Shown piece after piece: positions 37,701-50,381 of a DNA stretch of 64,000 bases. Origin of the DNA: Callipepla californica brunnescens (lineage: Eukaryota > Chordata > Aves > Galliformes > Odontophoridae); assembly GCA_023055505.1 (NCBI GenBank), contig JALIRH010000075.1, forward strand, positions 1,116,001-1,180,000. The letters run 5' to 3'. A program made the translations under genes and the position numbers. Within the stretch, counting starts at the first letter, position 1; the number at the start of each line of letters is the position of its first letter. The notes under the pieces are model-generated. The model searched no databases. It was not told the origin of the DNA and was given only the letters and a program-made list of their open reading frames with translations.

Positions 37701-40700
37701 AGGGAAATTTTAAATCCCACTACTTTTCTGCTACTGAATGCAAAGTATGTCTGCATCAGTCATTCACCTGCAAGCACGATTTCAAACTTTTCTCTGACAA
37801 CTTTTGTTATCCATTTTAGATCCTCATTGTAACACATCACTCCTCGTTTCCCTACCATACACAGTGATCGTTTTAATTCCACACAAATCCATGTGCTGTT
37901 CAGTGCTAAGGAAACAGTGTAGATGCTTAAACTACTTATAGATGTTTCCTCTACCAAATGCATCTGTATTTCCTCCTCTTACAATTGTTTCCCAATAATC
38001 TTTTCATTTGAACCTGTAGAATGCAAATTATAAGAAGGTGCACATACCGGCACAAGCACTATGCACGAACCGCCGTTAACCGCGGATTCCGATTCAATCG
38101 CATCAATCGCCTTTACTTCTGAGATTGCCGCTAAGGAAGACGCGAGTCAGAAGACTGCCTTACACTCTATAGCGGCTTCTTATTCAGCCGTCTACTGTCC
38201 TAGATAAAGATCGCGGTTAGCGCATGTAAGGGACTCAGTTTCAGGAGATGTACGAGAATGTATGCTGAACCCCAAAGTTTTTGAGACGAAAAATTTAAAT
38301 CCCACTTTGCTCTGCAACTGAATGCAAAGCATGTCTGCATCGGTCATTCACCTGCAAGCACGATTTCAAACTTTTCTCTGAGAAGTGTTCTTATCCATTT
38401 TAGATCAATTATGTAACACAGTCACTCCTCGTTTCCTTACTCTACAAAGTGATCGTTTTGTTTCTCCACAGAACCCTATGCTGTTTAGTGCTAAGGAAAC
38501 AGTGTAGATGCTTAAAGTACTTATAGATGTTTCCTCTACCAAATGCATCTGAATTTAAACCTCTTACAATTCTTTCCCAATAAACTTTTTATTGGAGCTT
38601 CCTTCATGCAAATTATTAGAAGGTGCACATACAGGCACATGCTCTATGCACGAACCGCTGTTAACCGCGGATTCCGATTCAATCGCATCAATCGCGTTTA
38701 CTTCTGAGATTGCCGCTAAGGAAGACGCGAGTCAGAAGACTGCCTTACACTCTATAGCGGCTTCTTATTCAGCCGTCTACTGTCCTATATAACGATTCGT
38801 TGTTAACGCATGTAAGGGACTCAGTTTCAGGAGCTGTATGAGAACGTATGCTGAACCCCAATGTCAGTGAGACGAAAAATTTAAATCCCACTTTGCTCCG
38901 CAACTGAATACAAAGTATGTCTGCATCGGTCATTCACCTGCAAGCACGATTTCAATCTTTTCTCTGAGAAGTGTTCTTATTCATTTGAGATCCTCTATGT
39001 TACACAGTCACTCCTCGTTTCCTTACTCTACACAGTGATCGTTTTGATTCTTCACAGAACCATATGCTGTTCAGTGCTAAGGAAACAGTGTAGATACTTA
39101 AAGTACTTAGACCTGTTTCCTCTAAAAAATGCATGTGTCATTTCAACACTTACTATTGTTTCCCAGTAAGCCTTTTCATTGGAGCTTCTATAATGCAGAT
39201 TATAAGAAGGTGCACATACCGGCACATGCTCTATACACGAACCGCTGTTAACCGCGGATTCCGACTCAATCGAATCAATTGCCTTTACTTCTGAGATTGC
39301 CGCTAAGGAAGACTCGAGACAGAGGACGGCCTTACACTCTATAGCGGCTTCTTATTCAGCCGTCTACTGTCCTATATAACGATTCGCGGTTAACGCATGT
39401 AAGGGACTCAGTTTCAGGAGCTGTACGAGAACGTATGCTGAACCCCAATGTTAGTGAGATGAAAAATTTAAATCCTACTTTGCTCTGCAACTGAATACAA
39501 AGTATGTCTGCATCGGTCATTCACCTGCAAGCACGATTTCAAACTTTTCTCTGAGAAGTGTTCTTATCCATTTGAGATCCTCTATGTTACACAGTCACTC
39601 CTCGTTTCCTTACTCTACACAGTGATCATTTTGATTCCTCACAGAACCATATGCTGTTTAGTGCCAAGGAAACAGTGTAGATGCTTAAAGTAATTAGAGT
39701 TGTTTCCTCTACCAAATGCATCTGAATTTCCACCTCTTACAATTCTTTCCCAGTAAGCCTTTTCATTGGAGCTTCTATAATGCAGATTATAAGAAGGTGC
39801 ACATACCGGCACATGCTCTATGCACGAACCGCTGTTAACCGCGGATTCCGATTCAATCGAATCAATTGCCTTTACTTCTGAGATTGCCGCTAAGGAAGAC
39901 TCGAGACAGAGGACGGCCTTACACTCTATAGCGGCTTCTTATTCAGCCCTCTACTGTCCTATATAACGATTCGCGGTTAACGCATGTAAGGGACTCAGTT
40001 TCAGGAGCTGTACGAGAACGTATGCTGAACCCACATGTTAGTGAGATGAAAAATTTAAATCCCACTTTGCTCTGCAACTAAATACAAAGTATGTCTGCAT
40101 CGGTCATTCACCTGCAAGCACGATTTCAAACTTTTCTCTGAGAAGTGTTCTTATCCATTTGAGATCCTCTATGTTACACAGTCACTCCTCGTTTCCTTAC
40201 TCTACACAGTGATTGTTTTGATTCCTCACAGAACCATATGCTGTTTAGTGCCAAGGAAACAGTGTAGATGCTTAAACTACTTATAGATGTTTCCTCTACC
40301 AAATGCATCTGAATTTCCACCTCTTACAATTCTTTCCCAGTAAGCCTTTTCATTGGAGCTTCTATAATGCAGATTATAAGAAGGTGCACATACCGGCACA
40401 TGCTCTATGCACGAACCGCTGTTAACCGCGGATTCCGATTCAATCGAATCAATTGCCTTTACTTCTGAGATTGCCGCTAAGGAAGACTCGAGACAGAGGA
40501 CGGCCTTACACTCTATAGCGGCTTCTTATTCAGCCCTCTACTGTCCTATATAACGATTCGCGGTTAACGCATGTAAGGGACTCAGTTTCAGGAGCTGTAC
40601 GAGAATGTATGCTGAACCCCAATGTTAGTGAGATGAAAAATTTAAATCCCACTTTGCTCTGCAACTGAATACAAAGTATGTCTGCATCGGTCATTCACCT

Positions 40701-41348
40701 GCAAGCACGATTTCAAACTTTTCTCTGACAACTGTTGTTATACAATTTAGATCCTCTATGTTACACAGTCACTCCTCGTTTCCTTACTCTACACAGTGAT
40801 CGTTTTGATTCCTCACAGAACCATATGCTGTTTAGTGCCAAGGAAACAGTGTAGATGCTTAAACTACTTATAGATGTTTCCTCTACCAAATGCATCTGAA
40901 TTTCCACATCTTAAAATTCTTTCCCAATAAACTTTTTATAGGAGCTTCCTTCATGCAAATTATTAGAAGGTGCACATACCGGCACAAGCACTATGCACGA
41001 ACCGCTGTTAACCGCGGATTCCGATTCAATCGCATCAATCGCCTTTACTTCTGAGATTGCCGCTAAGGAAGACGCGAGTCAGAAGACTGCCTTACACTCT
41101 ATAGCGGCTTCTTATTCAGCCGTCTACTGTCCTGTATAACGATTCGCGGTTTACGCATGTAAGGGACTCAGTTTCAGGAGCTGTACGAGAACGTATGCTG
41201 AACCCCAATGTTAGTGAGACGTAAAATTTAAAACCCACTTTGCTCTGCAACTGAATACAAAGTATGTCTGCATCGGTCATTCACCTGCAAGCACGATTTC
41301 AAACTTTTCTCTGACAACTGTTCTTATCCATTTTAGTTCCTCTATGTA

Positions 41349-41371
41349 ACACAGTCACTCCTCGTTTCCTT
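41349..41371 (+). other. Unequal-crossover junction in U7
   Basis: To the left, the sequence follows the U8 copy at offset +8,216 (CTCTATGTAAC). To the right, it follows the U5 copy at offset -15,258 (TTACTCTACACAG). The roughly 22 bp between, centred on CACAGTCACTCCTCG, is common to both parents, so the exchange happened within it. It introduces two additional A3 monomers, turning a 12-mer into a 14-mer. Confidence 0.7.
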
Positions 41372-42909
41372 ACTCTACACAGTGATCGTTTTGATTCCTC
41401 ACAGAACCATATGCTGTTTAGTGCCAAGGAAACAGTGTAGATGCTTAAAGTAATTAGAGTTGTTTCCTCTACCAAATGCATCTGAATTTCCACCTCTTAC
41501 AATTCTTTCCCAGTAAGCCTTTTCATTGGAGCTTCTATAATGCAGATTATAAGAAGGTGCACATACCGGCACATGCTCTATGCACGAACCGCTGTTAACC
41601 GCGGATTCCGATTCAATCGCATCAATCGCCTTTATTTCTGAGATTGCCGCTAAGGAAGACTCGAGACAGAGGACGGCCTTACACTCTATAGCGGCTTCTT
41701 ATTCAGCCCTCTACTGTCCTATATAACGATTCGCGGTTAACGCATGTAAGGGACTCAGTTTCAGGAGCTGTACGAGAACGTATGCTGAACCCACATGTTA
41801 GTGAGATGAAAAACTTAAATCCCACTTTGCTCTGCAACTGAATACAAAGTATGTCTGCATCGGTCATTCACCTGCAAGCACGATTTCAAACTTTTCTCTG
41901 AGAAGTGTTCTTATCCATTTGAGATCCTCTATGTTACACAGTCACTCCTCGTTTCCTTACTCTACACAGTGATTGTTTTGATTCCTCACAGAACCATATG
42001 CTGTTTAGTGCCAAGGAAACAGTGTAGATGCTTAAACTACTTATAGATGTTTCCTCTACCAAATGCATCTGAATTTCCACCTCTTACAATTCTTTCCCAG
42101 TAAGCCTTTTCATTGGAGCTTCTATAATGCAGATTATAAGAAGGTGCACATACCGGCACATGCTCTATGCACGAACCGCTGTTAACCGCGGATTCCGATT
42201 CAATCGAATCAATTGCCTTTACTTCTGAGATTGCCGCTAAGGAAGACTCGAGACAGAGGACGGCCTTACACTCTATAGCGGCTTCTTATTCAGCCCTCTA
42301 CTGTCCTATATAACGATTCGCGGTTAACGCATGTAAGGGACTCAGTTTCAGGAGCTGTACGAGAACGTATGCTGAACCCCAATGTTAGTGAGATGAAAAA
42401 TTTAAATCCCACTTTGCTCTGCAACTGAATACAAAGTATGTCTGCATCGGTCATTCACCTGCAAGCACGATTTCAAACTATTCTCTGACAACTGTTGTTA
42501 TACAATTTAGATCCTCTATGTTACACAGTCACTCCTCGTTTCCTTACTCTACACAGTGATCGTTTTGATTCCTCACAGAACCATATGCTGTTTAGTGCCA
42601 AGGAAACAGTGTAGATGCTTAAAGTACTTATAGATATTTCCTCTACCAAATGCATCTGAATTTCCACATCTTAAAATTCTTTCCCAATAAACTTTTTATA
42701 GGAGCTTCCTTCATGCAAATTATTAGAAGGTGCACATACCGGCACAAGCACTATGCACGAACCGCCGTTAACCGCGGATTCCGATTCAATCGCATCAATC
42801 GCCTTTACTTCTGAGATTGCCGCTAAGGAAGACGCGAGTCAGAAGACTGCCGATCATTGTTTTCGGCTTCTCTATTCACCCGGCTGTCTTTCTATATTAA
42901 GGAATCGCG

Positions 42910-42925
42910 ACTTTCACTTGAAAGT
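42910..42925. promoter_or_regulatory. Decayed palindromic E-box, C monomer
   Basis: Carries the same CACTTG change as 27652-27667, 15,258 bp away. It closes the 14-mer U7. Confidence 0.6.
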
Positions 42926-45900
42926 GACTCAGTTTCAGGAGCTGTATTAGAATGTATACTGTACCCCAGTGTTAGCGAGAGGGAAATTTTAAATCCATCT
43001 TAACTCTGCTACTGAATGCAAAGTAATTCTGCATCGGTCATTCAACTGCAAGCACGATTTCAAACTTTTCTCTGACAAGTGTTGTTATCCATTTTAGATC
43101 CTCATTGTAACACATCACTCCTCGTTTCACTACCATACACAGTGATCGTTTTGATTCCTCACAGAACCATGTGCTGTTTAGTGCTAAGGAAACAGTGTAG
43201 ATACTTAAAGTACTTAGACCTGTTTCCTCTAACAAATGCATGTGTCATTTCAACACTTACTATTGTTTCCCAGTAAGCCTTTTCATTGGAGCTTCTATAA
43301 TGCAGATTATAAGAAGGTGCACATACCGGCACAAGCACTATGCACGAACCGCTGTTAACCGCGGATTCCGATTCAATCGCATCAATCGCCTTTACTTCTG
43401 AGATTGCCGGTAAGGAAGACGCGAGTCAGAACACTGCCTTACACTCTATAGCGGCTTCACTATTCAGCCCTCTGCTGTCCTATATAACAAATCGCGAATA
43501 ACGCATGTAAGGAACTCAGTTTCAGGAGCTGTACGAGAATGTATGCTGAACCCCAAAGTTTTTGAGACGAAAAATTTAAATCCCACTTTGCTCTGCAACT
43601 GAATACAAAGTATGTCTGCATTGGTCATTCACCTGCAAGCACGATTTCAAACTTTTCTCTGAGAAGTGTTCTTATCCATTTGAGATCCTTTATGTAACAC
43701 AGTCACTCCTCGTTTCCTTTCCATACAGAGTGATCTTTATGATTCTTCACAGAACCATGTGCTGTTCAGTGCTAAGGAAACAGTGTAGATGCTTAAAGTA
43801 ATTAGAGATGTTTCCTCTATCAAATGCATCTGAATTTCCACCTCTTACAATTCTTTCCCAAGAAACTTTTTATTGGAGCTTCCTCCATGCAAATTATAAG
43901 AAGGTGCACATACCGGCACAAGCACTATGCACGAACCGCTGTTAACCGCGGATTCCAATTCAATCGCATCAATCGCCTTTACTTCTGAGTTTGCCGCTAA
44001 GGAAGAAGCGAGTCAGAAGACTGCCGATCACTGTATAGCGGCTTCTCTATTCACCCGGCTGTCTTTCTATATTAAGGAATCGCGAAAAACACGTGAAAAT
44101 GAGTCTGTTTCAGGAGCTGTATGAGAATGTATACTGGACATCAGTGTTAGTGAGAGGGAAATTTTAAATCCCACTACTTTTCTGCTACTGAATGCAAAGT
44201 ATGTCTGCATCAGTCATTCACCTGCAAGCACGATTTCAAACTTTTCTCTGACAACTGTTGTTATACAATTTAGATCCTCATTGTAACACAGTCAACCCTC
44301 GTTTCCTTACTCTACCCAGTGATCCTTTTGATTCTCCACAGAAACATATGCTGTCTAGTGCCAAGGAAACAGTGTAGATGCTTAAAGTACTTATAGATGT
44401 TTCCTCTACCAAATGCATCTGTATTTCCTCCTATTACAATTGTTTCCCAAAATCTTTTCATTTGAACCTGTAGAATGCAAATTATACGAACGTGCACATA
44501 CCGGCACAAGCACTATGCACGAATCGCTGTTAACCGCGGATTCCGATTCAATCGCATCAATCGCCTTTACTTCTGAGATTGCCGCTAAGGAAGACGCGAG
44601 TCAGAAGACTGCCTTACACTCTATAGCGGCTTCTTATTCAGCCGTCTACTGTCCTATATAACGATTCGCGGTTAACGCATGTAAGGGACTCAGTTTCAGG
44701 AGCTGTACGAGAACGTATGCTGAACCCCAATGTCAGTGAGACGAAAAATTTAAATCCCACTTTGCTCTGCAACTGAATACAAAGTATGTCTGCATCGGTC
44801 ATTCACCTGCAAGCACGATTTCAAACTTTTCTCTGAGAAGTGTTCTTATCCATTTGAGATCCTCTATGTTACACAGTCACTCCTCGTTTCCTTACTCTAC
44901 ACAGTGATCGTTTTGATTCCTCACAGAACCATGTGCTGTTCAGTGCTAAGGAAACAGTGTAGATACTTAAAGTACTTAGACCTGTTTCCTCTAACAAATG
45001 CATGTGTCATTTCAACACTTACTATTGTTTCCCAGTAAGCCTTTTCATTGGAGCTTCTATAATGCAGATTATAAGAAGGTGCACATACCGGCACATGCTC
45101 TATGCACGAACCGCTGTTAACCGCGGATTCCGATTCAATCGCATCAATCGCCTTTACTTCTGAGATTGCCGCTAAGGAAGACGCGAGTCAGAAGACTGCC
45201 TTACACTCTATAGCGGCTTCACTATTCAGCCCTCTGCTGTCCTATATAACAAATCGCGAATAACGCATGTAAGGAACTCAGTTTCAGGAGCTGTACGAGA
45301 ATGTATGCTGAACCCCAAAGTTTTTGAGACGAAAAATTTAAATCCCACTTTGCTCTGCAACTGAATACAAAGTATGTCTGCATTGGTCATTCACCTGCAA
45401 GCACGATTTCAAACTTTTCTCTGACAACTGTTCTTATCCATTTTAGTTCCTCTATGTAACACAGTCACTCCTCGTTTCCTTTCCATACAGAGTGATCTTT
45501 ATGATTCTTCACAGAACCATGTGCTGTTCAGTGCTAAGGAAACAGTGTAGATGCTTAAACTACTTATAGATGTTTCCTCTACCAAATGCATCTGTATTTC
45601 CTCCTCTTACAATTCTTTCCCAAGAAACTTTTTATTGGAGCTTCCTCCATGCAAATTATAAGAAGGTGCACATACCGGCACATGCTCTATGCACGAACCG
45701 CTGTTAACCGCGGATTCCAATTCAATCGCATCAATCGCCTTTACTTCTGAGTTTGCCGCTAAGGAAGAAGCGAGTCAGAAGACTGCCGATCACTGTATAG
45801 CGGCTTCTCTATTCACCCGGCTGTCTTTCTATATTAAGGAATCGCGAAAAACACGTGAAAATGAGTCTGTTTCAGGAGCTGTATGAGAATGTATACTGGA

Positions 45901-48900
45901 CATCAGTGTTAGTGAGAGGGAAATTTTAAATCCCACTACTTTTCTGCTACTGAATGCAAAGTATGTCTGCATCAGTCATTCACCTGCAAGCACGATTTCA
46001 AACTTTTCTCTGACAACTGTTGTTATCCATTTTAGATCCTCATTGTAACACATCACTCCTCGTTTCCCTACCATACACAGTGATCGTTTTAATTCCACAC
46101 AAATCCATGTGCTGTTCAGTGCTAAGGAAACAGTGTAGATGCTTAAACTACTTATAGATGTTTCCTCTACCAAATGAATCTGTATTTCCTCCTCTTACAA
46201 TTGTTTCCCAATAATCTTTTCATTTGAACCTGTAGAATGCAAATTATAAGAAGGTGCACATACCGGCACAAGCACTATGCACGAACCGCCGTTAACCGCG
46301 GATTCCGATTCAATCGCATCAATCGCCTTTACTTCTGAGATTGCCGCTAAGGAAGACGCGAGTCAGAAGACTGCCTTACACTCTATAGCGGCTTCTTATT
46401 CAGCCGTCTACTGTCCTAGATAAAGATCGCGGTTAGCGCATGTAAGGGACTCAGTTTCAGGAGATGTACGAGAATGTATGCTGAACCCCAAAGTTTTTGA
46501 GACGAAAAATTTAAATCCCACTTTGCTCTGCAACTGAATGCAAAGCATGTCTGCATTGGTCATTCACCTGCAAGCACGATTTCAAACTTTTCTCTGAGAA
46601 GTGTTCTTATCCATTTTAGATCAATTATGTAACACAGTCACTCCTCGTTTCCTTACTCTACAAAGTGATCGTTTTGTTTCTCCACAGAACCCTATGCTGT
46701 TTAGTGCCAAGGAAACAGTGTAGATGCTTAAAGTACTTATAGATGTTTCCTCTACCAAATGCATCTGAATTTAAACCTCTTACAATTCTTTCCCAATAAA
46801 CTTTTTATTGGAGCTTCCTTCATGCAAATTATTAGAAGGTGCACATACAGGCACATGCTCTATGCACGAACCGCTGTTAACCGCGGATTCCGATTCAATC
46901 GCATCAATCGCGTTTACTTCTGAGATTGCCGCTAAGGAAGACGCGAGTCAGAAGACTGCCTTACACTCTATAGCGGCTTCTTATTCAGCCGTCTACTGTC
47001 CTATATAACGATTCGTTGTTAACGCATGTAAGGGACTCAGTTTCAGGAGCTGTATGAGAACGTATGCTGAACCCCAATGTCAGTGAGACGAAAAATTTAA
47101 ATCCCACTTTGCTCCGCAACTGAATACAAAGTATGTCTGCATCGGTCATTCACCTGCAAGCACGATTTCAATCTTTTCTCTGAGAAGTGTTCTTATTCAT
47201 TTGAGATCCTCTATGTTACACAGTCACTCCTCGTTTCCTTACTCTACACAGTGATCGTTTTGATTCTTCACAGAACCATATGCTGTTCAGTGCTAAGGAA
47301 ACAGTGTAGATACTTAAAGTACTTAGACCTGTTTCCTCTAAAAAATGCATGTGTCATTTCAACACTTACTATTGTTTCCCAGTAAGCCTTTTCATTGGAG
47401 CTTCTATAATGCAGATTATAAGAAGGTGCACATACCGGCACATGCTCTATACACGAACCGCTGTTAACCGCGGATTCCGACTCAATCGAATCAATTGCCT
47501 TTACTTCTGAGATTGCCGCTAAGGAAGACTAGAGACAGAGGACGGCCTTACACTCTATAGCGGCTTCTTATTCAGCCGTCTACTGTCCTATATAACGATT
47601 CGCGGTTAACGCATGTAAGGGACTCAGTTTCAGGAGCTGTACGAGAACGTATGCTGAACCCCAATGTTAGTGAGATGAAAAATTTAAATCCTACTTTGCT
47701 CTGCAACTGAATACAAAGTATGTCTGCATCGGTCATTCACCTGCAAGCACGATTTCAAACTTTTCTCTGAGAAGTGTTCTTATCCATTTGAGATCCTCTA
47801 TGTTACACAGTCACTCCTCGTTTCCTTACTCTACACAGTGATCATTTTGATTCCTCACAGAACCATATGCTGTTTAGTGCCAAGGAAACAGTGTAGATGC
47901 TTAAAGTAATTAGAGTTGTTTCCTCTACCAAATGCATCTGAATTTCCACCTCTTACAATTCTTTCCCAGTAAGCCTTTTCATTGGAGCTTCTATAATGCA
48001 GATTATAAGAAGGTGCACATACCGGCACATGCTCTATGCACGAACCGCTGTTAACCGCGGATTCCGATTCAATCGAATCAATTGCCTTTACTTCTGAGAT
48101 TGCCGCTAAGGAAGACTCGAGACAGAGGACGGCCTTACACTCTATAGCGGCTTCTTATTCAGCCCTCTACTGTCCTATATAACGATTCGCGGTTAACGCA
48201 TGTAAGGGACTCAGTTTCAGGAGCTGTACGAGAACGTATGCTGAACCCACATGTTAGTGAGATGAAAAATTTAAATCCCACTTTGCTCTGCAACTAAATA
48301 CAAAGTATGTCTGCATCGGTCATTCACCTGCAAGCACGATTTCAAACTTTTCTCTGAGAAGTGTTCTTATCCATTTGAGATCCTCTATGTTACACAGTCA
48401 CTCCTCGTTTCCTTACTCTACACAGTGATTGTTTTGATTCCTCACAGAACCATATGCTGTTTAGTGCCAAGGAAACAGTGTAGATGCTTAAACTACTTAT
48501 AGATGTTTCCTCTACCAAATGCATCTGAATTTCCACCTCTTACAATTCTTTCCCAGTAAGCCTTTTCATTGGAGCTTCTATAATGCAGATTATAAGAAGG
48601 TGCACATACCGGCACATGCTCTATGCACGAACCGCTGTTAACCGCGGATTCCGATTCAATCGAATCAATTGCCTTTACTTCTGAGATTGCCGCTAAGGAA
48701 GACTCGAGACAGAGGACGGCCTTACACTCTATAGCGGCTTCTTATTCAGCCCTCTACTGTCCTATATAACGATTCGCGGTTAACGCATGTAAGGGACTCA
48801 GTTTCAGGAGCTGTACGAGAATGTATGCTGAACCCCAATGTTAGTGAGATGAAAAATTTAAATCCCACTTTGCTCTGCAACTGAATACAAAGTATGTCTG

Positions 48901-49951
48901 CATCGGTCATTCACCTGCAAGCACGATTTCAAACTTTTCTCTGACAACTGTTGTTATACAATTTAGATCCTCTATGTTACACAGTCACTCCTCGTTTCCT
49001 TACTCTACACAGTGATCGTTTTGATTCCTCACAGAACCATATGCTGTTTAGTGCCAAGGAAACAGTGTAGATGCTTAAACTACTTATAGATGTTTCCTCT
49101 ACCAAATGCATCTGAATTTCCACATCTTAAAATTCTTTCCCAATAAACTTTTTATAGGAGCTTCCTTCATGCAAATTATTAGAAGGTGCACATACCGGCA
49201 CAAGCACTATGCACGAACCGCTGTTAACCGCGGATTCCGATTCAATCGCATCAATCGCCTTTACTTCTGAGATTGCCGCTAAGGAAGACGCGAGTCAGAA
49301 GACTGCCTTACACTCTATAGCGGCTTCTTATTCAGCCGTCTACTGTCCTGTATAACGATTCGCGGTTTACGCATGTAAGGGACTCAGTTTCAGGAGCTGT
49401 ACGAGAACGTATGCTGAACCCCAATGTTAGTGAGACGTAAAATTTAAAACCCACTTTGCTCTGCAACTGAATACAAAGTATGTCTGCATCGGTCATTCAC
49501 CTGCAAGCACGATTTCAAACTTTTCTCTGACAACTGTTCTTATCCATTTTAGTTCCTCTATGTAACACAGTCACTCCTCGTTTCCTTTCCATACAGAGTG
49601 ATCTTTATGATTCTTCACAGAACCATGTGCTGTTCAGTGCTAAGGAAACAGTGTAGATGCTTAAAGTACTTATAGATGTTTCCTCTACCAAATGCATCTG
49701 TATTTCCTCCTCTTACAATTGTTTCCCAATAATCTTTTCATTTGAACCTGTAGAATGCAAATTATAAGAAGGTGCACATACCGGCACAAGCACTATGCAC
49801 GAACCGCCGTTAACCGCGGATTCCGATTCAATCGCATCAATCGCCTTTACTTCTGAGATTGCCGCTAAGGAAGACGCGAGTCAGAAGACTGCCGATCATT
49901 GTTTTCGGCTTCTCTATTCACCCGGCTGTCTTTCTATATTAAGGAATCGCG

Positions 49952-49967
49952 ACTTTCACGTGAAAGT
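49952..49967. promoter_or_regulatory. 16-bp palindromic E-box, C monomer
   Basis: Intact palindrome in the C that closes U8. It agrees with the copy at 34694, 15,258 bp to the left. Confidence 0.55.
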
Positions 49968-50371
49968 GACTCAGTTTCAGGAGCTGTATTAGAATGTATA
50001 CTGTACCCCAGTGTTAGCGAGAGGGAAATTTTAAATCCATCTTAACTCTGCTACTGAATGCAAAGTAATTCTGCATCGGTCATTCAACTGCAAGCACGAT
50101 TTCAAACTTTTCTCTGACAAGTGTTGTTATCCATTTTAGATCCTCATTGTAACACATCACTCCTCGTTTCACTACCATACACAGTGATCGTTTTGATTCC
50201 TCACAGAACCATGTGCTGTTTAGTGCTAAGGAAACAGTGTAGATACTTAAAGTACTTAGACCTGTTTCCTCTAACAAATGCATGTGTCATTTCAACACTT
50301 ACTATTGTTTCCCAGTAAGCCTTTTCATTGGAGCTTCTATAATGCAGATTATAAGAAGGTGCACATACCGG

Positions 50372-50377
50372 CACGTG
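50372..50377. promoter_or_regulatory. One-off CACGTG upstream of a D anchor
   Basis: A single A-to-G change in the usual GGCACATGCTC word creates CACGTG ten bases before the D anchor at 50382. It is not seen in other copies and is probably a chance mutation. Confidence 0.5.
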
Positions 50378-50381
50378 CTCT

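Larger units (their letters stand above)
35124..43339 (+). repeat. HOR unit U7, 14-mer of 8,216 bp: D B A + D B A2 A A3 A3 A3 A A3 A3 C
   Basis: Monomer starts: D 35124, B 35711, A 36299, D 36886, B 37473, A2 38061, A 38646, A3 39233, A3 39820, A3 40407, A 40993, A3 41580, A3 42167, C 42753. It is the 12-mer pattern plus two A3 monomers. Those two and the following C match 26322-28081 in U5 at an offset of 15,258 bp, including the CACTTG variant. The join is an identifiable crossover at 41349-41371. The anchor at 39233 is mutated to ATACACG. Confidence 0.86.
43340..50381 (+). repeat. HOR unit U8, 12-mer of 7,042 bp: D B A + D B A2 A A3 A3 A3 A C
   Basis: Monomer starts: D 43340, B 43927, A 44515, D 45102, B 45689, A2 46277, A 46862, A3 47449, A3 48036, A3 48623, A 49209, C 49795. 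The first half shares private variants with U6 at offset 15,258 (CCTATTAC at about 44430, GAATCGC at 44521, AATGAATC at about 46174). Part of the second half shares private variants with U7 at offset 8,216 (ATACACG at 47449, CCTGTATAAC at about 49348). It is therefore mosaic. The A3 at 47449 has CTAGAG in place of CTCGAG. Confidence 0.86.
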
